From positions 1 to 7,499 of the forward strand of contig CALGCW010000349.1 of NCBI GenBank assembly GCA_937884385.1: a DNA stretch of 7,499 nucleotides. The letters run 5' to 3'. Source of the stretch: an uncultured Clostridia bacterium. GTDB lineage: Bacteria; Bacillota; Clostridia; Oscillospirales; CAG-272. Below, in pieces: positions 1-5,571 of this stretch. The translations under genes were made by a program, and so were the position numbers. The notes beneath the pieces were generated by a model, which searched no databases, was not told the DNA's origin, and was given only the letters and a program-made list of their open reading frames with translations. How positions within the stretch are numbered: the stretch's first letter is position 1; the number at the start of each line of letters is the position of its first letter.

Positions 1-10
1 CTCGCATCCA

Positions 11-59
11 CCTTCCCCTCAATGGGAAGGCTATCACACCGATAAATCCCAATTTATCG
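11..59. repeat. Two tandem short hairpins, likely part of a dispersed intergenic repeat
   Basis: Two perfect inverted repeats lie side by side. The first is CCTTCCC (11-17) with GGGAAGG (24-30) around a 6-nt loop. The second is CGATAAAT (40-47) with ATTTATCG (52-59) around a 4-nt loop. Neither is followed by a T-run, so they are not ordinary intrinsic terminators. The CCTTCCC/GGGAAGG hairpin resembles intergenic repeat elements I recall from Clostridia genomes, but that is from memory and only the hairpins are directly visible. The element may continue beyond the left edge. Confidence 0.45.
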
Positions 60-74
60 TCCCGTTGCTAAAAC

Positions 75-103
75 AAAAAAGGCTTCTTTTCAGAAGCCTT
101 TTT
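75..103 (-). terminator. Intrinsic terminator after the prfB-DUF975 unit
   Basis: GGCTTCT (81-87) pairs perfectly with AGAAGCC (92-98) around a TTTC loop. The stem is flanked by an A-run (75-80) and a T-run (99-103), so it can stop transcription in either direction. It starts 5 bases beyond the DUF975 stop codon, so its main role is probably to end the leftward transcript. It could also stop rightward transcription entering from the left edge. Confidence 0.85.
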
Positions 104-107
104 AGAC

Positions 108-878
108 TCATATTTGTGTAAAATCGTAATTGCCGTCGTCTTTAAATCTCAGATTTCCGTCGCCGTACTCGGTACGTGTGCCGTAGATCACGCGGTAGAA
201 CTCCGCAACTGACGCATTCATATAGGGGATGAGCCAAATAAATCCGATACCGCAGGTCAGTGTACAGAGAAGGATCCATCCAATAAAGCTAAGCTCAAGC
301 TTAAAAAGATCCCATTTGTGACCGTGCATAAGCTCTGCTGAACGGTCGAGAGCCTTTTGAGGTGAGAGAGTCGGATCTTCTGCGAGAACGAACGGCACCA
401 TAGCGTATTTGAACGATACTACTATACCGGGTATGACGCAGAGAAGGGTGAACAGAAAGATATAAACGGTTGAAAGAAGATTTGTCAAAATAAGGTTCTT
501 CCAATGCGGAAAATATGTAAAGAGAGTTCCTATTTCCGAGGACTTGCCGTCGACGAGATCAAGATTGAATTTCTGATATCCGACACTGACGATGCTTCCC
601 AGGCAGAACATAATTGCACCGACAACGAGCGCAAAAAGTATCACGCCGCCCAAAATGGGAAGGATAAGCTGGAGATTTTCTTCAAAAAAGGTGTCGATCG
701 CACCGGTATCACCCACATCCGTTCCTCCGGATTCCTCGCTGCCGCCAAAGCTAAAGGTAAAGTTTGCGGAAACACCCTCTACACCGCATATTGATGCGAC
801 AAGAGAAGCGATTATGGCATTGCCCCAATTGTATTTCAGCGCATCGCGCGCTCTCTCTTTTATGCGTCCGATATACAT
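108..878 (-). CDS. DUF975 family integral membrane protein
   Basis: A 256-residue multi-pass membrane protein of the DUF975 family, whose biochemical role is unknown. The N-terminus (MYIGRIKERARDALKYNWG) is the typical positively charged lead-in followed by a first hydrophobic segment near 20-32. Further hydrophobic segments lie near 69-101, 136-160 and 196-222. Between segments one and two is a Gly/Ser/Asp-rich extracytoplasmic-looking stretch (45-62). The family hallmark is the C-terminal half: a PGIVVSFKYAM turn near 150-160, a Ser/Lys/Gly/His-rich cytoplasmic part near 178-190 (LMHGHKWDLF) and the LSFIGW segment near 196-202. The ATG is supported by AGGAGG (885-890 on the complement) at 6-nt spacing. 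It begins 24 bases after prfB stops, with no promoter or terminator between, so it is probably cotranscribed with prfB. Nothing suggests a functional link to translation termination. Family assignment is firm; function is unknown. Confidence 0.88.
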   Translation of the reverse strand: MYIGRIKERARDALKYNWGNAIIASLVASICGVEGVSANFTFSFGGSEESGGTDVGDTGAIDTFFEENLQLILPILGGVILFALVVGAIMFCLGSIVSVGYQKFNLDLVDGKSSEIGTLFTYFPHWKNLILTNLLSTVYIFLFTLLCVIPGIVVSFKYAMVPFVLAEDPTLSPQKALDRSAELMHGHKWDLFKLELSFIGWILLCTLTCGIGFIWLIPYMNASVAEFYRVIYGTRTEYGDGNLRFKDDGNYDFTQI

Positions 879-902
879 AGCATTCCTCCTTAAAATAATA
901 TA

Positions 903-2009
903 TTATTTGTTGATAAACTTAAGATAAGCGTTGATAAAGCCGTCAATATCTCCGTCCATAACAGCCTGAATATTTCCGTTTTCGTGACCTGTTCTCGTAT
1001 CCTTTGCAAGAGTGTAGGGCATAAATACGTATGAACGTATCTGTGATCCCCATTCGATATTTGCCTTGTTGCCCTGAATGTCCTCAACTCTTTCAAGGTT
1101 TTCTCTTATTTTGATCTCAAGAAGCTTGGATTTGAGCATTTTAAGAGCCGTTTCCTTGTTTTGAAGCTGGCTTCTTTCGGTCTGACAGCCTACGACGATA
1201 CCTGTGGGCTTGTGAAGGATACGGATGGCAGAGTCCGTCTTGTTGATGTGCTGACCGCCCGCACCGCTGGAACGGTGTGCGGTAATGTCAAGGTCCTCCA
1301 TACGAAGCTCAATGGTGTTGTCATCCTCAAATTCGGGCATTACCTCAATAGAGGCAAAGGAGGTCTGACGTCTGCCGTTGGCATCGAACGGGGAAACACG
1401 CACGAGACGGTGAACGCCGTTTTCGCTCTTGAGATATCCGTATGCGTTTTCGCCCTCTATCATAACCGTGGCGCTCTTGATGCCCGCGGCATCACCGTCA
1501 AGCCAGTCAAGAAGCTTGACCGTGTAATCGTGTGCCTCTGCCCAACGCGTGATCATTCTGTAAAGCATCTGTGCCCAGTCCTGAGCCTCCGTGCCGCCGG
1601 CGCCGGGGTGGAAGGAAACGATGGCGTTGTTTCTGTCGTATTCACCGGAAAGAAGGATCTCTATTCTCATTCTTTCTTCTTCCTTCTCAATGAATTCAAG
1701 CTCTGCCCTTACTTCCTCGGCATAGCCCTCCTCGTTTTCTTCAATTGCCATATCCGCAAGAGCAATAGCGTCCTCAAGGCGACCTTCAAGACCGCCAAAC
1801 TCGTCAAGCTTTTTCTTGCCCTGCTTTATGGATTGAAGTATCTTTGATGAATTGGTCTGATCAGCCCAGAAATCGGGGTCAAGAGTTTTTTCTTCCATCT
1901 CGGCGACCTGCTTTGTAAGCTCGTCTATGCGAAGCGCATCGCGAAGCTCTGCGATCTCTTTTCTCATACCGATCAGCTTGTATTTATATTCTTCAAGCTC
2001 AATAATCAT
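903..2009 (-). CDS. prfB: Peptide chain release factor 2 (RF2), frameshift-free form
   Basis: RF2 recognises UGA and UAA stop codons in the ribosomal A site and triggers hydrolysis of peptidyl-tRNA. The 368-residue protein has normal length. An N-terminal helical domain (about 1-115) is followed by the PCRF region with GAGGTEAQDW near 136-145, the codon-recognition SPF tripeptide at 206-208 (RF2-specific; RF1 has PxT), and the catalytic GGQ at 251-253 within SSGAGGQHINKTDSA. The C-terminal WGSQIRSYV motif (320-328) is also typical. Most bacterial prfB genes carry an in-frame UGA near codon 26 that is bypassed by +1 frameshifting. Here the reading frame is continuous: the equivalent stretch reads A25-L26-R27-I28-D29 with no stop. 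The start ATG has GGAGA (2016-2020, complement) at 6-nt spacing, and a good promoter lies just upstream. It is likely the first gene of a two-gene unit with DUF975. Confidence 0.97.
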   Translation of the reverse strand: MIIELEEYKYKLIGMRKEIAELRDALRIDELTKQVAEMEEKTLDPDFWADQTNSSKILQSIKQGKKKLDEFGGLEGRLEDAIALADMAIEENEEGYAEEVRAELEFIEKEEERMRIEILLSGEYDRNNAIVSFHPGAGGTEAQDWAQMLYRMITRWAEAHDYTVKLLDWLDGDAAGIKSATVMIEGENAYGYLKSENGVHRLVRVSPFDANGRRQTSFASIEVMPEFEDDNTIELRMEDLDITAHRSSGAGGQHINKTDSAIRILHKPTGIVVGCQTERSQLQNKETALKMLKSKLLEIKIRENLERVEDIQGNKANIEWGSQIRSYVFMPYTLAKDTRTGHENGNIQAVMDGDIDGFINAYLKFINK

Positions 2010-2047
2010 TTTATTTCTCCATTCGTCACAATATTAATCCATTTTAT

Positions 2048-2076
2048 ATATTACCATATTAATTTGATTTTTGCAA
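2048..2076 (-). promoter_or_regulatory. Sigma-A type promoter for prfB
   Basis: On the minus strand, -35 TTGCAA (2071-2076) and -10 TAATAT (2048-2053) are separated by exactly 17 bases, each box close to consensus. The predicted transcript starts near 2041, about 32 bases before the prfB ATG, leaving a short leader with the ribosome binding site. It lies between the response regulator terminator and prfB, so prfB is transcribed independently of the regulator. Confidence 0.7.
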
Positions 2077-2099
2077 GAAAAATTTAAAAATATACAAAC

Positions 2100-2132
2100 A
2101 AAAATGACAAACGCGCCGCGTTTGTCATTTTT
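2100..2132 (-). terminator. Intrinsic terminator of the response regulator gene
   Basis: A strong perfect stem: ATGACAAACGC (2104-2114) pairs with GCGTTTGTCAT (2118-2128) around a 3-nt loop, extended by four A-T pairs (2100-2103 with 2129-2132). It begins just past the response regulator stop codon, and the minus-strand product ends in a U-run. The symmetrical A and T flanks make it potentially bidirectional. It insulates the regulator gene from prfB. Confidence 0.85.
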
Positions 2133-2138
2133 ATGTAA

Positions 2139-2834
2139 TTATTCAAGTATTTCAAATTTGTAGCCAACACCCCAAACGGTCTTAAGCACCCACTTGTCGC
2201 TGACACCCTCAAGCTTTTCGCGAAGACGCTTGATGTGAACGTCAACGGTCCTTGAGTCACCGAGGTAGTCGAAGCCCCAAACCTTGTCAAGGAGCTGATC
2301 GCGGGTAAATACACGGTTGCGATTGCTTGCAAGGAAGTAGAGAAGCTCGAGCTCCTTGGGAGGAATGTCGATCGATCTTCCGCTGAGCTTAAGCTCGTAT
2401 TTCTGGAGGCTGATCTCAATATTTTCAAATTTTATTACTTCATTGTCGATCTTTTGCGCGGAGCTAAGACGTGTGCGGCGGAGAACTGCCTTGATTCTCG
2501 CAGAAAGCTCCTTGATGTCGAAGGGCTTTACGAGATAATCGTCCGCACCCAACTCAAGACCGAGAACCTTGTCAAACGTCTCGCCCTTTGCGCTTATCAT
2601 AATTACGGGCTGTGTGGAGATCTCTCTGATCTCGCGGCATACCTGCCAGCCATCCTTTTTTGGAAGGACGATGTCAAGAAGGACGATATCGGGATTATAA
2701 AGTCTGAAGCTATCAATACCGGCAGCACCGTCGTTTACGGTCTTTACCTCATAGCCTTCCTTCTCAAAATAATTTTTAAGGGATTCGCATATTGCGATAT
2801 CGTCATCAATGACGAGGATCTTTGTGTCGAGCAT
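2139..2834 (-). CDS. OmpR/PhoB-family response regulator, no kinase alongside
   Basis: A 231-residue DNA-binding response regulator of a two-component system, acting in the cytoplasm as a phosphorylation-switched transcription factor. The receiver domain (about 4-118) has the acidic pocket D10/D11, phospho-acceptor D54 in VLLDIVLPKKDG, switch residue S81 and conserved K103 followed by P104-F105; all key residues are present. The C-terminal winged-helix domain (about 133-229) shows the OmpR/PhoB recognition-helix region GDSRTVDVHIKRLREKLE (192-209) and the wing TVWGVGYKF (219-227). These motifs resemble PhoP/ResD/PhoB-type regulators, but the exact regulon cannot be read from the protein. The ATG is preceded by GGAGG (2843-2847, complement) at 8-nt spacing. 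The gene is flanked by a terminator downstream and a divergent operon upstream, so no cognate histidine kinase sits next to it. Four 11-bp tandem repeats upstream suggest autoregulation. Confidence 0.95.
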   Translation of the reverse strand: MLDTKILVIDDDIAICESLKNYFEKEGYEVKTVNDGAAGIDSFRLYNPDIVLLDIVLPKKDGWQVCREIREISTQPVIMISAKGETFDKVLGLELGADDYLVKPFDIKELSARIKAVLRRTRLSSAQKIDNEVIKFENIEISLQKYELKLSGRSIDIPPKELELLYFLASNRNRVFTRDQLLDKVWGFDYLGDSRTVDVHIKRLREKLEGVSDKWVLKTVWGVGYKFEILE

Positions 2835-2859
2835 ATTAATTACCTCCGGGAGCGATTGT

Positions 2860-2887
2860 ATAATAAAAAATTCAAGAAAATGATCAA
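2860..2887 (-). promoter_or_regulatory. Candidate proximal promoter of the response regulator gene
   Basis: On the minus strand, -10 TATTAT (2860-2865) lies 16 bases from a weak -35 TTGATC (2882-2887), predicting a start near 2853 and a very short leader before the GGAGG site. The poor -35 would suit an activator-dependent promoter, and the block of 11-bp repeats begins 3 bases further upstream, where PhoB/PhoP-type activators normally bind. The AT-richness of the region makes chance matches likely, so confidence is moderate. Confidence 0.45.
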
Positions 2888-2889
2888 AA

Positions 2890-2933
2890 AGTGTTAATAG
2901 AGTGTTAAAAAAGTATCAATAAAGTATTAATTA
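2890..2933 (-). promoter_or_regulatory. Four tandem 11-bp direct repeats, PhoP/PhoB-box-like operator
   Basis: Four consecutive 11-bp units are visible: AGTGTTAATAG (2890-2900), AGTGTTAAAAA (2901-2911), AGTATCAATAA (2912-2922) and AGTATTAATTA (2923-2933). On the coding strand of the response regulator gene they read TTAACACT, TTAACACT, TTGATACT and TTAATACT, each starting one helical turn after the last. Regulators of the OmpR/PhoB family bind as head-to-tail dimers to direct repeats with an 11-bp period, and Bacillus PhoP uses TTAACA-like hexamers with 5-bp gaps. The match of pattern, spacing and position suggests that the adjacent regulator, or a paralogue, binds here. Confidence 0.6.
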
Positions 2934-2980
2934 AAAACCAAATTTTCTCATTATACGTATATATTACAACGCAATCCTTA

Positions 2981-3018
2981 AAAAAAGTTGAAATTTTTAA
3001 ACTTTTTTTAAAAAAGTT
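2981..3018. repeat. Alternating A/T-tract palindromes
   Basis: AAAAAAGTT (2981-2989), AACTTTTTT (3000-3008) and AAAAAAGTT (3010-3018) form two overlapping, mutually exclusive inverted repeats, one with a 10-nt loop and one with a 1-nt centre. Such phased A-tracts usually bend DNA. In a leftward transcript they could form alternative weak hairpins. No function can be assigned from sequence alone. Confidence 0.4.
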
Positions 3019-3063
3019 GACAAAAATCGAACAAATTTTGAACAAACTGTTATGTTCATAAAA

Positions 3064-3092
3064 ATTATATCATATAGTACACAAAAAATCAA
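3064..3092 (-). promoter_or_regulatory. Candidate distal leftward promoter upstream of the response regulator
   Basis: On the minus strand, -35 TTGATT (3087-3092), a 17-base spacer and a perfect -10 TATAAT (3064-3069) preceded by an extended TG element (TGATATAAT). Transcription would start near 3057, giving an untranslated leader of about 220 bases that crosses the A-tract palindromes (2981-3018) and the 11-bp repeats before reaching the regulator. The box quality is good, but the region is very AT-rich. Confidence 0.45.
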
Positions 3093-3199
3093 GAAAAAAT
3101 TCACAAATAATTAAAAAATAATAATATTTTTTCGCAAAAAAACTACAGCGTAACAAAAGATATTGCGATCAGGTCGAGTTAATTTCCAAAATTCACCTC

Positions 3200-3228
3200 T
3201 TGACAAACGTTTGTTCTTGTGATATTAT
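3200..3228 (+). promoter_or_regulatory. Sigma-A promoter of the dinB operon
   Basis: Perfect -35 TTGACA (3200-3205), a 17-base spacer and -10 TATTAT (3223-3228) predict a start near 3235, about 56 bases before the first gene. The strong core promoter overlaps and precedes LexA-type operators, the usual design for an SOS gene that is tightly repressed and then strongly induced. Confidence 0.8.
3205..3216 (+). promoter_or_regulatory. Imperfect LexA (SOS) box in the promoter spacer
   Basis: AAAC-GTTT-GTTC differs from the Gram-positive LexA/DinR core GAAC-N4-GTTC at one base. It sits between the -35 and -10 boxes, where binding would block RNA polymerase. It also contains the 10-bp palindrome CAAACGTTTG (3204-3213). 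Its centre lies 31 bases from the centre of the perfect box downstream, about three helical turns. Confidence 0.55.
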
Positions 3229-3233
3229 ATATA

Positions 3234-3249
3234 AAGAACATATGTTCTT
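3234..3249 (+). promoter_or_regulatory. Perfect LexA (SOS) box
   Basis: A 16-bp perfect palindrome, AAGAACATATGTTCTT, contains an exact GAAC-N4-GTTC core (3236-3247), the consensus bound by LexA/DinR in Firmicutes. It overlaps the predicted transcription start of the operon that encodes DNA polymerase IV, a classic SOS gene. The sequence match and the gene identity support each other. Confidence 0.88.
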
Positions 3250-3290
3250 GGCGCGTAAAAAGCGTTTACCAAAAGAGAAGGGGTGAAATT

Positions 3291-3551
3291 GTGGCAGTAA
3301 AATTTAAAAGAACTGCAATCGGGGTAGAGGCATTATTTTTGCCGGATGGCAGCTTCGTGCCTAAAAAGCTGTGGTACAAGGGCAATAGCTTTGAAATAAT
3401 CCGCGTAGTGAGAGAGCGTAAATACTCTCCGTGGCAGGTCCGCGCAGTGGCTACGACTGAATACACTGTGATAATCGACGATGCCGAAAGGCAGATATAT
3501 TACGAGCCCGAAAGCAATCAATGGTTTTCTGTCAAAGAGGTGTGCGTATGA
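3291..3551 (+). CDS. Uncharacterised 86-aa protein, first gene of the SOS dinB operon
   Basis: A small soluble protein of 86 residues with no signal peptide or membrane segment. I do not recognise it with certainty. It looks like a compact beta-rich domain: alternating hydrophobic stretches (VEALFL 12-17, FEIIRVV 34-40, YTVIID 58-63, RQIYY 67-71), a conserved-looking W28-Y-K-G turn, and a closing YYEPESNQWF (70-79). The W...G..FEI.RV... Y.V.I ... WF layout is reminiscent of the small DUF6504-like proteins I associate with DinB genes in other Gram-positives, but this is from memory and weak. Start chosen at GTG 3291, with AAGGGG (3278-3283) 7 nt before it; upstream in-frame codons would run through the LexA box and promoter. 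Its TGA overlaps the dinB ATG in an ATGA junction, implying translational coupling and a role in translesion synthesis or its control. Confidence 0.82.
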   Translation: MAVKFKRTAIGVEALFLPDGSFVPKKLWYKGNSFEIIRVVRERKYSPWQVRAVATTEYTVIIDDAERQIYYEPESNQWFSVKEVCV

Positions 3552-4777
3552 GCGACAGAGCGATACTTCACAGCGATGCAAACGGATTTTATGCCTCGGT
3601 CGAGACGGTGCTTAACCCTGAATTGCGCGGAAAAGCCGTTGCCGTTTGTGGAAGTATCGAGGATAGGCACGGAATAGTCCTTGCTAAAAGCGAGGAGGCA
3701 AAAAAGTTTGGAGTAAAGACGGGAATGGTGGCTTGGCAGGCAAAACAGGTCTGCCCCGAGCTTATTATCGTGCCTCCGCATTATGATTACTACGTTAAGT
3801 ATTCAAAATTGATACATGAAATATATGCGAGATATACCGACGAGATGGAACCGTTTGGAATGGACGAATGCTGGCTTGACGTCACACATTCTCCAATGAG
3901 AGCGAAGGAGATAGCCGAGCTTATAAGGCAGGAGGTAAAGGATGAGCTTGCACTGACCGTGTCTATCGGTGTATCCTTTAATAAGGTATTTGCAAAGCTT
4001 GGAAGCGATATGAAAAAGCCGGACGCCATTACTGAAATAACACGTGAGAATTTCAAGGAAAAGGTATGGTGCTTGCCTTGCTCAGAGCTTCTTTATTGTG
4101 GACGTGCGACCGCAAAAAAGCTGGAGAGCATCGGTGTGCAGACAATAGGTCAATTAGCTAACCTAAGTGCTGATATACTTAAGCATAAGCTTGGCAAAAA
4201 CGGTATTATGCTTTGGAGCTATGCCAACGGACTCGATACATCACGAGTTGCGCACGAAAACTACTGTGCGCCTGCCAAAAGTGTTGGGCACGGAATAACC
4301 TGTGTTGAGGATCTGGCGGGCATTGATGAAGCGCAGAAGGTCATTTTTGCTCTATCACAGGATATCGGCAGGAAGCTTCGATCTATGGGATTGCGCGCTA
4401 AGGGAGTCCACCTTTCGGTGCGCGACAATACTCTTAATACGGTAGGGTGGCAGACTATTTTAAGATCCCCCACACAGGACGAGCTGGATATTGCAAACGA
4501 GGCTTGTCGGATATTATGCTCTAATTATCATTGGCAGAGGGCGGTGCGCTCGATCACTGTCACGGCAATAAATCTTGAAAATGCGGACGAGCCTTTTCAG
4601 CTTTCTCTTTTGGATACTCCGATAAGTGCAAAAAGAGAAATACTTACACGAGTGGTAGATGAGATACATGAGCTTTTTGGAAAGGACTCCCTTGTGCCTG
4701 CTCTTATTTTGGATGAAAATAAAATGCCGCACGGAGTTTGCGACGAGCTTATTATGCCCGGGTGGATGAATATTTGA
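3548..4777 (+). CDS. dinB: DNA polymerase IV, Y-family translesion polymerase
   Basis: A 409-residue error-prone polymerase that copies past damaged template bases and extends mismatched ends during the SOS response. The palm/finger (IMS) domain shows D10 in the HSDANGFYASVE motif and D106-E107 in FGMDECWLD: the three metal-binding carboxylates are all present. Y15 occupies the steric-gate position that excludes ribonucleotides (Phe in E. coli DinB, Tyr in Dpo4). The SIGVSFNKVFAKLGSDMKKPD motif region follows near 150-170, then a helix-hairpin-helix segment (LESIGVQTIGQLA, near 194-206) and the little-finger domain to about 345. QLSLL at 351-355 is a likely beta-clamp binding motif. Start chosen at ATG 3548 with GAGG (3537-3540) 7 nt upstream; this gives the ATGA overlap with the preceding small gene and matches the family N-terminus, whereas an in-frame start nine codons upstream would add a non-conserved tail. 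Transcription is presumably LexA-controlled. Confidence 0.96.
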   Translation: MSDRAILHSDANGFYASVETVLNPELRGKAVAVCGSIEDRHGIVLAKSEEAKKFGVKTGMVAWQAKQVCPELIIVPPHYDYYVKYSKLIHEIYARYTDEMEPFGMDECWLDVTHSPMRAKEIAELIRQEVKDELALTVSIGVSFNKVFAKLGSDMKKPDAITEITRENFKEKVWCLPCSELLYCGRATAKKLESIGVQTIGQLANLSADILKHKLGKNGIMLWSYANGLDTSRVAHENYCAPAKSVGHGITCVEDLAGIDEAQKVIFALSQDIGRKLRSMGLRAKGVHLSVRDNTLNTVGWQTILRSPTQDELDIANEACRILCSNYHWQRAVRSITVTAINLENADEPFQLSLLDTPISAKREILTRVVDEIHELFGKDSLVPALILDENKMPHGVCDELIMPGWMNI

Positions 4778-4806
4778 TGCTACGTGAATATAAATTGATC
4801 TAATAC

Positions 4807-4835
4807 TTGCAAAGATCATAGTTCGGTGCTATAAT
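4807..4835 (+). promoter_or_regulatory. Strong extended -10 promoter of the hydrolase gene
   Basis: TTGCAA (4807-4812), a 17-base spacer and a perfect TATAAT (4830-4835) preceded by TGC, an extended -10. Start near 4842, leaving a leader of about 80 bases. An inverted repeat, TGATCT (4796-4801) and AGATCA (4813-4818), brackets the -35 box and could be an operator. Confidence 0.8.
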
Positions 4836-4923
4836 TATAAAAAAGAACTTGTCGGTCAAGGCATTGGAATGAAGATATTGATTTGGCGGATAAGAAAGTT
4901 GAGCAGTTTAGGTTTGGGTGAAA

Positions 4924-5493
4924 ATGAAAAAGGATTTTATTAGGGTGATCGAAGAGGATCTGATAAAAGTAGGATACGTTTTGGGAAATGAAAAAGTGCT
5001 TTTTGTAAAGTGCGGTCAGGGAGGTTCCGTTTATGGGTACGATAACAAATATCTTGATCTCGCTTGGCGCATCAATGAAAAGTACGGATATTCGGCATTC
5101 GTTTCGGAAATTGCGGATGATGGCAGGGAAGCCTTCGAGCGCGAGATGGGAATCGTAAAAGGACTTATAGGAAAGAATTGCAAAATCTATTATCTCGGTA
5201 TCTCAAAAGGCGGTCTGCTCGGCTTATGGCACGGTGCATCAGACCCCTCAATAGAAAAAATGATAACGGTGAACGCACCGCTGATGATCAATTTTCACAA
5301 CAAAACACGTCCTTCTGCTATGGCTTTTGGAAGGAAAAGGCTTACGATGGTTTACGGAACGCTTGACCCTTCGTATAAATTTGTGCCTTTCATTGCGCCT
5401 TTTGCTAACGCTTGGATAATAGAGGGAGCTGATCATAATCTTTTCGGTAGCGATGTATCACTTGATGAGATAGTTGAACACTTAATAAATTAA
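4924..5493 (+). CDS. Small alpha/beta-hydrolase-fold protein
   Basis: A compact cytoplasmic protein of 189 residues (191 if the in-frame GTG at 4918 is used). Counting from that GTG: a beta-strand and oxyanion-type glycine turn VLFVKCGQGGSVYGY (27-41), the nucleophile elbow G94-I-S96-K-G98, an acid candidate D150 in VYGTLDP, and H173 in EGADHNLFG, in the correct order for a Ser-Asp-His triad. The short length leaves almost no lid domain. The substrate cannot be predicted; an esterase, thioesterase or peptidase-like role is possible, as is a non-catalytic homologue. ATG 4924 is preferred because GGGTGA (4916-4921) matches the Shine-Dalgarno at suitable core spacing, but the GTG cannot be excluded. 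The gene has its own strong promoter and a terminator behind it, so it appears monocistronic; read-through from dinB is possible because no terminator is visible between them. Confidence 0.82.
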   Translation: MKKDFIRVIEEDLIKVGYVLGNEKVLFVKCGQGGSVYGYDNKYLDLAWRINEKYGYSAFVSEIADDGREAFEREMGIVKGLIGKNCKIYYLGISKGGLLGLWHGASDPSIEKMITVNAPLMINFHNKTRPSAMAFGRKRLTMVYGTLDPSYKFVPFIAPFANAWIIEGADHNLFGSDVSLDEIVEHLIN

Positions 5494-5536
5494 GAAATTA
5501 AAATCAAAGTAAAAAAATAAGGCTATGTCTGTTTTT

Positions 5537-5571
5537 AGCTCTCCTTGGCATGCGTGCTGAGGGGAGCTTTT
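5537..5571 (+). terminator. Intrinsic terminator of the hydrolase gene
   Basis: AGCTCTCCTTGGCA (5537-5550) pairs with TGCTGAGGGGAGCT (5555-5568) through 14 pairs, including three G-U wobbles, around a TGCG tetraloop. The stem ends in a short T-run (5568-5571). It is 43 bases after the hydrolase stop codon. The tail is short, so efficiency may be moderate. Confidence 0.7.

Noticed and set aside
1161..1847. 228-codon plus-strand open frame
   Set aside because: It lies entirely opposite prfB, whose protein has all RF2 motifs; the product is unrecognisable.
3017..3022. TTGACA as a rightward -35 box
   Set aside because: No acceptable -10 lies 16-18 bases downstream, and a complete promoter for the operon is present at 3200-3228.
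3029..3057. Additional LexA box from GAAC (3029, 3040) and GTTC (3054) half sites
   Set aside because: The half sites are spaced by 10 or more bases or are in direct orientation, not GAAC-N4-GTTC.
4869..4943. 24-codon leader peptide ahead of the hydrolase
   Set aside because: No convincing ribosome binding site and no attenuation-like codon run; it overlaps the hydrolase start by chance.
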